Below are positions 35,729-43,268 of a stretch of DNA of 64,000 bases, in pieces; position 1 is the stretch's first letter, and each line of letters starts with the position of its first letter. The notes under the pieces are model-generated. The model saw only the letters and a program-made list of their open reading frames with translations, was not told the origin of the DNA and did not search any database. The stretch covers positions 37,532 to 101,531 of the forward strand of contig ONEF01000009.1 in assembly GCA_900316795.1 (NCBI GenBank), given 5' to 3'. This stretch comes from an uncultured Bacteroidales bacterium. GTDB lineage: Bacteria; Bacteroidota; Bacteroidia; Bacteroidales; UBA932. A program made the position numbers and the translations under genes.

Positions 35729-37099
35729 CTACTCACCAATTTCTTCTATACGTTCAACGGTGCGCTTGACAGTCTTGTAGAGTGCCTTGGAGATGATTCT
35801 TACAATCAGCACCATTCCCACGATTATGGCCAAAGAAACTATCAAGAAGAGTCTTGAGCGTTCTTCGGTTCCGGCCATCAGGGCGGTGGGATTCTTTGAA
35901 ATGGCATCTGCTATCCGTTTATTGCTGTATCTTGCAGCACTCCACTTGTGCACGATCAGCCCCTGTTTCACATAAGTGGCTCCGCCGTTGGAGCGGTTGA
36001 AGGTGACGATGGTCTTGAAATCTCCGTAAACGATCCTGAAAGGCAGATTCCTTTCCCCGTAAGAGGATGAGAAAACATCTGATATATCCTCTTTTTCAAT
36101 GGCGTCAGAGATAGGCTTGAGGCTAGCCATGGTTTCTTCGGGAGTCAAGGCGCTCAGCACATATACCTTGGCATCCAGGTTTGCCGACGAGAAAGCGTCC
36201 AGCAGACCGGTGGAACCCGGGGAGTTGAGAGAATCGCCGAGATTCTTGAGCTTTCCAAGGTCTTCTTCAGTAATTCCTGCAGCATCGTAGAAGGAGACAA
36301 ACACAAGCGGCTCCTCAGACTTCAGCACCTGCTGAGTGACATCCTCTCCATATCCGTCTTTCAACAGGAAAGGCATCTTTGAAGCAACCTTTTCGCTTCC
36401 TTCAACAACAGTGGATATTGTCTCTACATACGTCCAGCTTGTATCAGGAAGATTGTTCAGATTGAACTTTTTGGTAACCCCGTTCTTGGAATACAGGATT
36501 TCTGTCTTGTATTTGACTCTGGATGTGGAATCTCCGCTGAAAAGATCTCTCCCCGGCCTGAAGTCAGAAAGGTCGGCTGGAGGAAGGTTCCGCATGGAAT
36601 AGACACTCACGCCAATGATAAGCGCCGCATAGCCAACCAAGAACGCCCACTCCCAGAAACTGTTTGCCACAGGCCTTGCCCGGCGTCTCTGGGAATAGAG
36701 GAAAACCGTAAGTGCCAGAAGCACTATGTTCTTGTAGAAAGAAGGCCATGGATCCAGGTGGATGACATCTCCAAAGCACCCGCAGTCTGCAACCTTTCCT
36801 GTGTAGGCGGAATATAAAGTAACGCCCGCAAAGAAAAGGCACATCAGCAGCGCCACTCCGGAAAAGAACCTGAACTTTATGACCTTGAGTATGCACACTC
36901 CCGTCAGAAACTCCACTACGCAAAGTGCTATTCCCAACCACAGTGCCCAATGCCCCGGATCCATCCCCAAGAAGGCGTGGAAGTATTCTTTCACCTTCAG
37001 CGATGTTCCTATCGGGTCCACTCCCTTCAGAAAACCTGAAGCGATAAACACAATTCCTACAAGGTACCGGGCCGATTTCCTCAACAACTTCCAGAACAT
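35729..37099 (-). CDS. DoxX-like (BT_3928-type) membrane protein with thioredoxin-like C-terminal region
   Basis: 456 aa from the ATG at 37099. N-terminal half: four membrane helices of the DoxX/MauE type (VGIVFIASGFLKGVDPIGTSLKVKEYF, ALWLGIALCVVEFLTGVCIL, SGVALLMCLFFAGVTLYSAY, IVLLALTVFLYS) with a conserved GKVADCGCFGD motif in a loop. After a fifth helix comes a periplasmic region that looks like a degenerate thioredoxin-like domain (EEPLVFVSFYDAAGI, LPFRIVYGDFKTIVTFNRSNGGATYVKQGLIVHKWS), then a last helix (LIVSLAIIVGMVLIVRII). A redox or quinone-linked role is suggested by the family but not shown. Octamer at 36997, read as Ser-Leu-Lys. Confidence 0.78.
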   Translation of the reverse strand: MFWKLLRKSARYLVGIVFIASGFLKGVDPIGTSLKVKEYFHAFLGMDPGHWALWLGIALCVVEFLTGVCILKVIKFRFFSGVALLMCLFFAGVTLYSAYTGKVADCGCFGDVIHLDPWPSFYKNIVLLALTVFLYSQRRRARPVANSFWEWAFLVGYAALIIGVSVYSMRNLPPADLSDFRPGRDLFSGDSTSRVKYKTEILYSKNGVTKKFNLNNLPDTSWTYVETISTVVEGSEKVASKMPFLLKDGYGEDVTQQVLKSEEPLVFVSFYDAAGITEEDLGKLKNLGDSLNSPGSTGLLDAFSSANLDAKVYVLSALTPEETMASLKPISDAIEKEDISDVFSSSYGERNLPFRIVYGDFKTIVTFNRSNGGATYVKQGLIVHKWSAARYSNKRIADAISKNPTALMAGTEERSRLFLIVSLAIIVGMVLIVRIISKALYKTVKRTVERIEEIGE

Positions 37100-37213
37100 A
37101 TACTCTACAATAATAAAAATCTGTTCTCTATCACTGCTTTGACTCTTCACGCTACCACATCAGGTAATCTTTTGCGGTTACAGCAACTGAATCATGTACA
37201 AAAACTGCTATAA

Positions 37214-37888
37214 TTACAACGGAAGTTTTTCCTTTATGCGTTCAAAAATCACATCCGGCGGGAGCATGGAACCATCCTCCGCCATGCATTCAACCTTCTG
37301 GAAATCAGCATCCCGCTCACATTCTTCCAGATACATCTTCCTCACGCCTTCCTGGAAGCTGATCCTTTCCTCGTGGATGTCTCGCTGCCCGTTCAGATAG
37401 TCGCGGTCACTGTCCTGGCTGCGGGAAGAAGCCAGACGGGAGGCGATAAAGTCCAGCGGCACGTTCAGATAGATGTTCACGTCCGGCCTCGGAATCCTGT
37501 AGAAGTCATACTCCAGCGAGAATATCCAGCTGCGGAGTTTCTCTCTCTCCTGAGGATCAACAATCTTTGAACACTGATATGCTATGTTGGAATAAACGTA
37601 CCGGTCCAGAAGGACGGTCTTCCCCTCATCCAAAGCTTTCCTCAGCCCCGCTGAAGCATCCTGCCTGTCAAGCGCATACAAAAGCGCCACCAGCTTAGGA
37701 TGAACCTGGTTCAAGTCTCCGAAACCACCACGGAGAAACTCCCCTACAAGGTCTCCGTAAACCGGAGCCTCATATCTGGGGAAATGAAGATATTCCAGGT
37801 CGTAACCTTTTTCAACGATATAGTCTTTCAGCATTTTGACCTGGGTGCTCTTTCCGGCACCGTCCAGTCCTTCTATAACTATCAGCAT
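37214..37888 (-). CDS. tmk: Thymidylate kinase
   Basis: 224 aa from the ATG at 37888, where the P-loop follows at once (MLIVIEGLDGAGKSTQVKML). DRYVYSNIAYQCSKI supplies the DR(Y/H) motif, and PRPDVNIYLNVPLDFIASRLASSR the dTMP/LID region. Phosphorylates dTMP to dTDP. Upstream of it on the minus strand is a TAAATTTG box (37919-37912). It is divergent from folP with 103 bp between. Confidence 0.94.
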   Translation of the reverse strand: MLIVIEGLDGAGKSTQVKMLKDYIVEKGYDLEYLHFPRYEAPVYGDLVGEFLRGGFGDLNQVHPKLVALLYALDRQDASAGLRKALDEGKTVLLDRYVYSNIAYQCSKIVDPQEREKLRSWIFSLEYDFYRIPRPDVNIYLNVPLDFIASRLASSRSQDSDRDYLNGQRDIHEERISFQEGVRKMYLEECERDADFQKVECMAEDGSMLPPDVIFERIKEKLPL

Positions 37889-37955
37889 ATTCAATCTTGG
37901 CGTCAATCGCACAAATTTACAAATAAAAACGAGTTGCTTTGTCATCGCGATGGAG

Positions 37956-37963
37956 TATCTTTG
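37956..37963 (+). promoter_or_regulatory. -7 box TATCTTTG of folP
   Basis: TATCTTTG 28 bp before the folP ATG; TTGC lies 18 bp upstream at the -33 position, a weak match to TTTG. Confidence 0.5.
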
Positions 37964-37991
37964 CAGCTGAAGGAACAATCCTCCACGATTT

Positions 37992-39026
37992 ATGAAAAAG
38001 GCAAACCTCTCCACCGATAACTCCCGGAGACCAAAAAACAAGGTGATGGGAATCGTCAACATCAACAACGAGTCTTTCTACGGGAAGAGCCGCAGGATAA
38101 CTGTTGAGGATGTTGAGAAAGCCTACCTCCAAATGATTGAAGACGGAGCGGACATCATTGACCTTGGAGCCTGCTCCACCAGGCCGGGAAGCACTCCGGT
38201 TTCCGAGCAGCAGGAATGGGAGTATCTGGAGAAGCCGCTCAAGCGTATAGCCTCCCTCATATCAGAATCCAGGTCTGGATACATTACATTTGACAATCAG
38301 GCAGAACCGGCAAAATCAAGAGATTTGAGAGAGGAAAGAAGGGCTGAGAAACTAGATTGGAATGAAGGTATCGTAAAGCCTGATTGCCATCTTCCCCAAA
38401 TCTCCATTGACACTTTCCGAAGCGGCATCGTCCGCAAAGCCTACGAGGTGCTCGGGCCGTTCATCGTCAACGACATATCAGCAGGAGAGGATGATCCGGA
38501 CATGCTCTCCACCGTTGCCGAACTTGGGCTTACGTACATCGCGATGCACAAGAGAGGCACTCCGGACACGATGCAGACTCTGACAGATTATCCGGACGGA
38601 GTTGTGGCGGAAGTGAAGCGTTACTTTGAAGCCTTTGCAGAGAAGGCGGACAGATTCGGCATCAAAGACTGGATACTGGACCCGGGATTCGGATTTGCCA
38701 AGACCGTTGAGCAGAACTATGAGCTTCTGGAACATCTCGACGAACTGAGTAATGTGGCAACCGGCAACAAAGCTTGCTCTACGGACAGTCAACCTGCAGC
38801 TATAAACCAAAGGCATACTCCGGTCCTCGTGGGGCTTTCCAGAAAGTCAATGATATACAAGCCGCTGGGAATAACTCCGGAAGAAAGCCTTCCTGCAACC
38901 TGCGTGCTGAACTTCAGGGCTTTGCAGAAAGGAGCCTCCATCCTCAGAGTCCACGATGTGAAGGAAGCCGTCCAGACGGTAACTCTCTACCAACGGCTCC
39001 TGAGAACCGCTGTCCCTCAATTATAG
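37992..39026 (+). CDS. folP: Dihydropteroate synthase with altered motif and insertions
   Basis: 344 aa, longer than the usual about 280. TIM-barrel DHPS blocks: MGIVNINNESFYGKSR (residues 17-32), DIIDLGACSTRPGS, FIVNDISAGEDD, ILDPGFGFAKTVEQNYELL, VGLSRKSMIYKPLG, LRVHDVKEAVQTV. It joins pterin pyrophosphate and pABA. The first loop, normally NVTPDSF, reads NINNESF; the Asn that helps bind the pyrophosphate/Mg remains. There are extra segments of about 45 residues at 93-138 and about 22 residues near 250. The last seven codons and the stop are supplied by the first unit of a tandem array. Confidence 0.9.
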   Translation: MKKANLSTDNSRRPKNKVMGIVNINNESFYGKSRRITVEDVEKAYLQMIEDGADIIDLGACSTRPGSTPVSEQQEWEYLEKPLKRIASLISESRSGYITFDNQAEPAKSRDLREERRAEKLDWNEGIVKPDCHLPQISIDTFRSGIVRKAYEVLGPFIVNDISAGEDDPDMLSTVAELGLTYIAMHKRGTPDTMQTLTDYPDGVVAEVKRYFEAFAEKADRFGIKDWILDPGFGFAKTVEQNYELLEHLDELSNVATGNKACSTDSQPAAINQRHTPVLVGLSRKSMIYKPLGITPEESLPATCVLNFRALQKGASILRVHDVKEAVQTVTLYQRLLRTAVPQL

Positions 39027-39169
39027 AACCGCTGCCCCTCAAACACCTCTTTAGAACCGCTGCCCCTCAAACAGCTCTTTAGAACCGCTGCCCTCAAAAA
39101 ACTCTTTAGGACCGCTGCCCCTCAATTAACTCTTTAGAAACGCTGCCCTCAAAAAACTCTTTAGAAGCG
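39004..39169. repeat. 27-28-bp tandem array derived from the left end of element D
   Basis: CGCTG recurs at 39008, 39030, 39058, 39086, 39113, 39141 and 39168 (steps 22, 28, 28, 27, 28, 27). Each unit reads like GAACCGCTGCCCCTCAAACA followed by CTCTTTA; the last unit passes into the left terminus of element D, which has the same CGCTGCCCCTTAAA order. Unit 1 encodes the C-terminus and stop of folP (stop at 39024-39026). Confidence 0.85.
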
Positions 39170-39275
39170 CTGCCCCTTAAATAGCTGTGTTTCAGAACAA
39201 TATACAAAGTCCTTCCTTTGAAAAAGAAGGAAGATGATTGCATAATAAACTAAGAATCAACATATTAAAGGGCAG
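39170..39275 (+). repeat. 106-bp element, copy D
   Basis: Ends CTGCCCCTTAA and TTAAAGGGCAG (10 of 11 match); pairing extends three more bases outward (GCG / CGC). The internal hairpin is reduced to CTTCCTT / AAGGAAG. The octamer position reads TCAGAACA. It is followed by a TACTTTTG box (39300-39307) that probably drives purB. Confidence 0.85.
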
Positions 39276-39365
39276 CGCGTTTTATTCATCCAAAAATATT
39301 ACTTTTGTACCTGAAAGTAATAGAAACTTATTTACGGACTAAAATCCTCTAATGATATATCTGAA

Positions 39366-40706
39366 ATGAATCACGCACTTACAGCAGTTTCTCCAATTGA
39401 CGGAAGGTACAGAAGCAAGGTTGAAATCCTCAGCGATTATTTTTCTGAATATGCCCTGATACGCTACCGCGTGAGAGTTGAAATCGAATACTTCATAGCC
39501 CTTTGCAACATACCCCTGCCTCAGCTCAAAGGATTCCCGAGAGGAAAGTTTCCGTCGCTGAGGAAGATCTACAAGGATTTGACCGTGGAGCAGGCCGCAA
39601 GGGTCAAGGACATTGAGAAAATAACCAACCACGACGTCAAGGCCGTGGAGTATTTCATCAAGGAGGAGTTCAAGAGGCTGAAGATAGAGAAGTTCTCAGA
39701 GTTCGTGCACTTCGGGCTTACCAGCCAGGACATCAACAACACCGCCACTCCTCTGAGCCTGAAAGAAGGTATCGCTGAGGCATATATGCCTGAGCTTATG
39801 GAGGTAAAGAAGACGCTCGAAGGTTTTGCAAAGGAGTGGAAAGATGTTCCGATGCTGGCTCATACCCACGGGCAGCCGGCTTCCCCCACCCTTCTGGGCA
39901 AGGAGATAAAAGTGTTTGTGGAAAGGCTGGACAAGCAGCTCAAACTCCTGAAGACGGTGCCTTACTCATCCAAGTTCGGCGGAGCCACCGGAGGAATGAA
40001 CGCCCACAAAGTGGCTTATCCTCAGATCGACTGGAACAAGTTTGCCGCAGCATTCCAGAAAGAGGCTTTCGGGCTGGAACGCTCTTATCCTACAACCCAG
40101 ATAGAGCATTACGACAACCTCGCCGCACTGTTCGATAACCTCAAGAGAATAAACACCATACTCATAGATCTCTGCAGAGATGTCTGGACCTATATCTCAA
40201 TGGAATACTTCAAGCAGAAGATCAAGGCTGGAGAAGTCGGTTCATCAGCGATGCCGCACAAGGTCAACCCTATCGACTTCGAGAACGCCGAGGGCAACTT
40301 CGGAGTGGCCAACGCAATATTCGAGCATCTGAGTTCCAAGCTCCCGATTTCCAGAATGCAGAGAGACCTGACGGATTCCACCGTACTGAGGAATGTGGGA
40401 GTGCCAATCGCCCATTCCATCATAGCCCTCAAATCGCTGAAGAAAGGCCTTGGCAAACTGATCCTCAACCGCGAGAAACTCTCTTCCGACCTTGAAGACA
40501 ACTGGGCGGTAGTTGCAGAGGCTCTCCAGACAATCCTCCGCAGGGAAGGCTATCCGCACCCCTACGAAACGCTGAAAGAGCTAACCAGAGTCAACACCAA
40601 GGTGACAAGAGAAAGCATCGCCGAGTTTGTAAAAGGACTCAAGGTAAAAGAAAGCGTAAAGAAAGAAATGCTTTCCATTACACCTCAGAATTATACGGGC
40701 ATCTGA
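39366..40706 (+). CDS. purB: Adenylosuccinate lyase
   Basis: 446 aa of the fumarase/aspartase superfamily, PurB long form. Recognised blocks: SPIDGRYRSKVEILSDYFSEYALIRYRVRVEIEY at the N-terminus, THGQPASPTLLGKEIKVFVERL with the catalytic His, and the signature loop GSSAMPHKVNPIDFENAEGN around residue 295. It acts in purine synthesis (SAICAR and adenylosuccinate cleavage). Four octamers lie inside this one gene (39430, 39771, 40245, 40433), in three different frames (Leu-Ser-Asp, Ile-Ala-Glu, Ser-Ala-Met, Ser-Leu-Lys). A terminator follows. Confidence 0.96.
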   Translation: MNHALTAVSPIDGRYRSKVEILSDYFSEYALIRYRVRVEIEYFIALCNIPLPQLKGFPRGKFPSLRKIYKDLTVEQAARVKDIEKITNHDVKAVEYFIKEEFKRLKIEKFSEFVHFGLTSQDINNTATPLSLKEGIAEAYMPELMEVKKTLEGFAKEWKDVPMLAHTHGQPASPTLLGKEIKVFVERLDKQLKLLKTVPYSSKFGGATGGMNAHKVAYPQIDWNKFAAAFQKEAFGLERSYPTTQIEHYDNLAALFDNLKRINTILIDLCRDVWTYISMEYFKQKIKAGEVGSSAMPHKVNPIDFENAEGNFGVANAIFEHLSSKLPISRMQRDLTDSTVLRNVGVPIAHSIIALKSLKKGLGKLILNREKLSSDLEDNWAVVAEALQTILRREGYPHPYETLKELTRVNTKVTRESIAEFVKGLKVKESVKKEMLSITPQNYTGI

Positions 40707-40729
40707 TAATTTGCTTACCGTCTTCTATG

Positions 40730-40766
40730 AAAAGGCACTCCCGCAGAATGAGAGTGCTTTTTTCTT
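40730..40766 (+). terminator. Intrinsic terminator of purB
   Basis: GCACTC / GAGTGC stem (40735-40740 with 40752-40757) flanked by AAAAG and a run of T, 24 bp after the purB stop; probably works in both directions with divIC. Confidence 0.75.
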
Positions 40767-40792
40767 GAAGATATGATACACTTCGCAGGTTG

Positions 40793-41122
40793 TTACTCCT
40801 GCTCGTCCGCAATGACATAGACATCTTCCCCGGCTTCGTGGAAAAGATACTGCTCCCTGGCGAATTTCTCCAGGGAATCTTTGTTGGAAGTCAGCTCCTG
40901 GAGTTTCTCGTCAGCCTGCTTGATGGCATTCTGGTAATAGACCTTCTGGCGGTTCTGCCAAGCCAGCTGCTTGAGATCCCTGTACCAGGAAATGAGGTTG
41001 TTGGTATCAAAGAACAAGATCCACATCAGAAACACGAACGTGGCTATGAAATACTTGTTCTTCAACACCTTGAAGACCTGCCGGAACCCCGGTTTCTCCG
41101 ATAGAGTTTTGAAAAATCCCAC
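40793..41122 (-). CDS. FtsB/DivIC-type septum formation protein
   Basis: 109 aa. Short cytoplasmic N-terminus, one membrane helix (YFIATFVFLMWILFF, about 26-40), then a coiled coil (LKQLAWQNRQKVYYQNAIKQADEKLQELTSNKDSLEKFAREQYLFHEAGEDVYVI) with the conserved EKFAREQYLF...GEDVYVI ending of DivIC/FtsB. It belongs to the divisome. It converges on purB and diverges from the nucleotidyltransferase gene. Confidence 0.88.
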   Translation of the reverse strand: MGFFKTLSEKPGFRQVFKVLKNKYFIATFVFLMWILFFDTNNLISWYRDLKQLAWQNRQKVYYQNAIKQADEKLQELTSNKDSLEKFAREQYLFHEAGEDVYVIADEQE

Positions 41123-41198
41123 TTACTTGATTTTTTAGTGTTTGCTCCTTAAATTTGCAGCCAAATTTCTTTATCGCGATACAAATTTACAAAATATA

Positions 41199-42104
41199 AT
41201 GAAACCAACACTTCTAATTATGGCTGCCGGTATGGGCAGCAGGTATGGAGGCCTCAAACAACTTGACGGTGTGGGACCTAAGGGAGAGACAATCATGGAC
41301 TTTTCCATCTACGACGCCATACAGAGCGGATTCGCGGATGTGGTTTTTGTAGTCAGGGAGAAATTCAGGGCAGAATTTGAAGAGAAGGTTGCTTCCAAAT
41401 TCAAAGGCAAGGTAAAATACTCCATAGTCACTCAGGAACCAGACAACCTCCCGGAAGGGTTCTCACCCAAAGAACCAAGGGAAAAGCCTTGGGGGACAGG
41501 CCAGGCTGTACTTTCCGCCAAAGACGTGATTACAAGGCCATTTGCCGTCATCAATTCAGACGATTTCTACGGAAGGGAGTCTTTCAAGGTTCTGGCAGAC
41601 TACCTGAGCGGTATCAAGAAAGGAGAAAAAGGCAACTTCTGCATGGTCGGTTTCAGCCTTAAGAACACGCTCTCCGAATCCGGAAGCGTTTCCAGAGGAA
41701 TCTGCACCACTGATTCCGAGAGCCACCTGCTCAAGGTAGAAGAACACTCCAATATACGCAAGGAAGGAGGCAAGATCCTTGGAGAAAACCTCAAAGGCAT
41801 TGAGCACGAGCTTAAACCATCTACAGCCACATCCATGAACATGTGGGGCTTCACTTCCGATTATCTGGATGAGTCTGAAGTGCTCTTCAGAGAGTTCCTC
41901 AAGCAGAACATCGACGAGCCAAAGAAAGAATTCTATGTTCCTTCCGTTGTAAGCACAATGATTCAGGAAGGCAAAGCTGAGGTAAAAGTTCTGGAAACCC
42001 CTTCCACCTGGTTCGGCGTTACTTACAAGGAAGACAGGCCAAAGGTTGTGGCCAAACTCAAGGAAATGGCGGAAAACGGGACATACCCTTCACCATTGTT
42101 TTAG
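41199..42104 (+). CDS. Sugar-phosphate nucleotidyltransferase family protein
   Basis: 301 aa from the ATG at 41199. It starts LLIMAAGMGSRYGGLKQLDGVGPKGETIMDFSIYDA, a nucleotidyltransferase signature with a divergent GxGxR loop; FAVINSDDFYG provides the metal-binding acidic residues. VPSVVSTMIQEGKAEVKVLETPSTWFGVTYKEDRP closes the domain. It likely makes an NDP-sugar, but the sugar and nucleotide cannot be told from the sequence. It is followed 11 bp later by a CPBP protease gene, so the two are probably co-transcribed. A TAAATTTG box lies at 41150-41157. Confidence 0.82.
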   Translation: MKPTLLIMAAGMGSRYGGLKQLDGVGPKGETIMDFSIYDAIQSGFADVVFVVREKFRAEFEEKVASKFKGKVKYSIVTQEPDNLPEGFSPKEPREKPWGTGQAVLSAKDVITRPFAVINSDDFYGRESFKVLADYLSGIKKGEKGNFCMVGFSLKNTLSESGSVSRGICTTDSESHLLKVEEHSNIRKEGGKILGENLKGIEHELKPSTATSMNMWGFTSDYLDESEVLFREFLKQNIDEPKKEFYVPSVVSTMIQEGKAEVKVLETPSTWFGVTYKEDRPKVVAKLKEMAENGTYPSPLF

Positions 42105-42115
42105 GCTTGCAGAAT

Positions 42116-43060
42116 ATGAGCGCATTGTTCAGCAAACCCAAGTATTACAGGCCGGGATTTGGAGGAAGCCTTCTCATCCTTTTGGTCCTTTTTGTCGGAG
42201 GAGGTATTTTTTCTGCTCTGGTTTCTTTTGTGGCGGCTATGGCCAGCGGGCAGCTTACCCCTGAAGTTCTGTCAGATCCGCAAATGCTTACCGAGATAAT
42301 AGCCGGCAAGCTTTCCCTGATGTATTTTGCGCAGATGATTGTTCCCGTACTGTTCATCTGGCTGGTAGGCAACGCAAGAAGCCATAATCCTATGGTCTCC
42401 CCGGTCAAGGTAGATGCCCCGCATATCGGAAAGTTCAACTTCCTGACCTTGGGCTTGCTCCTTATGTTCCTGACGCTTGCCGTCGGATGGGTGCTGGATC
42501 CTGTAACAAGCTACTTCCCTATCCCGGACAGCTTCAAGAGTATGTTCGAAAACATCAGCAACAAGCCTTTTGACACCATACTTTCCGTTGCCATCATGGC
42601 TCCGCTGTTTGAGGAATTCATCCTCCGGGGAACCATAGAAAGAGGCCTGCTCAGCGGAAGCTCCTGGGCAGCAATCCTATGGTCCGCCCTCCTCTTCGGA
42701 GTCATACACATGAACTTCTGGCAAGCCATTCCGGCCTTTATAATAGGCTGCCTCCTGGGTTGGGTCTATTACCGGACGCACAGCATCTGGGCTGTCATCT
42801 TCATGCACTTTGTAAACAACTTCTCATCCATTATGCTGTACTGGGTACTGCCTGAAATGGATGCTGAAGCATCGTCAAGGGAAAACATGAAAATGCTTAC
42901 AGGCACAGACTTATGGTATTGGGTTCTGGTAGGCGGCGGAGTTGTCATCACTGTCCTGGGCATTGTACTTTTGAACAAATACCTGCCAAAGAAACCGCAG
43001 AGCTTCAAACCCAAGGAAGTTCTCATGTCAGAACAGATGACATCAGAGCCTGAGGCCTAA
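42116..43060 (+). CDS. CPBP-family intramembrane metalloprotease
   Basis: 314 aa from the ATG at 42116 (an in-frame TTG three codons earlier is less likely). Seven or eight hydrophobic segments. The CPBP/Abi motifs are complete: EEFILRG (about 180), FGVIHMNFWQAIPAFIIGCLLGW with the motif-2 His, and FMHFVNN (motif 3). Family members are CAAX-processing or bacteriocin-immunity-type proteases; here the substrate is unknown. The last codons (VLMSEQMTSEPEA) are part of a short duplication that continues past the stop. Confidence 0.87.
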   Translation: MSALFSKPKYYRPGFGGSLLILLVLFVGGGIFSALVSFVAAMASGQLTPEVLSDPQMLTEIIAGKLSLMYFAQMIVPVLFIWLVGNARSHNPMVSPVKVDAPHIGKFNFLTLGLLLMFLTLAVGWVLDPVTSYFPIPDSFKSMFENISNKPFDTILSVAIMAPLFEEFILRGTIERGLLSGSSWAAILWSALLFGVIHMNFWQAIPAFIIGCLLGWVYYRTHSIWAVIFMHFVNNFSSIMLYWVLPEMDAEASSRENMKMLTGTDLWYWVLVGGGVVITVLGIVLLNKYLPKKPQSFKPKEVLMSEQMTSEPEA

Positions 43061-43107
43061 AGGAAGTTCTCATGCCAGAACTGATAACATCAGAGCCTGA
43101 GTCCCAG
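43014..43107 (+). repeat. Direct duplication of the 3' end of the CPBP gene
   Basis: Two adjacent copies of about 47 bp containing AAGGAAGTTCTCATG and ACATCAGAGCCTGAG. The first is the end of the CPBP coding sequence; the second lies beyond the stop. The following 150 bp (to 43268) has scattered GAACCTGA/GACCCTGA-like words and no ORF. Confidence 0.7.
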
Positions 43108-43268
43108 CCGGAACGCTCCAGAACCTGAGCCCTGAGAAAAAACCTCAAAAGACCTGAACCCTGAAGCAGAACAAACCACCCGGAACATGAACCCTGATCA
43201 AAACCTTCCAGACTTGGATCCTGCGCAGAAACCCCAACAAGTCATCCTAATACCCACAAACAGAACAC

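Noticed and set aside
39004..39169. CRISPR array of 28-bp repeats
   Set aside because: No spacers; the units are direct tandem copies continuing into a mobile-element terminus.
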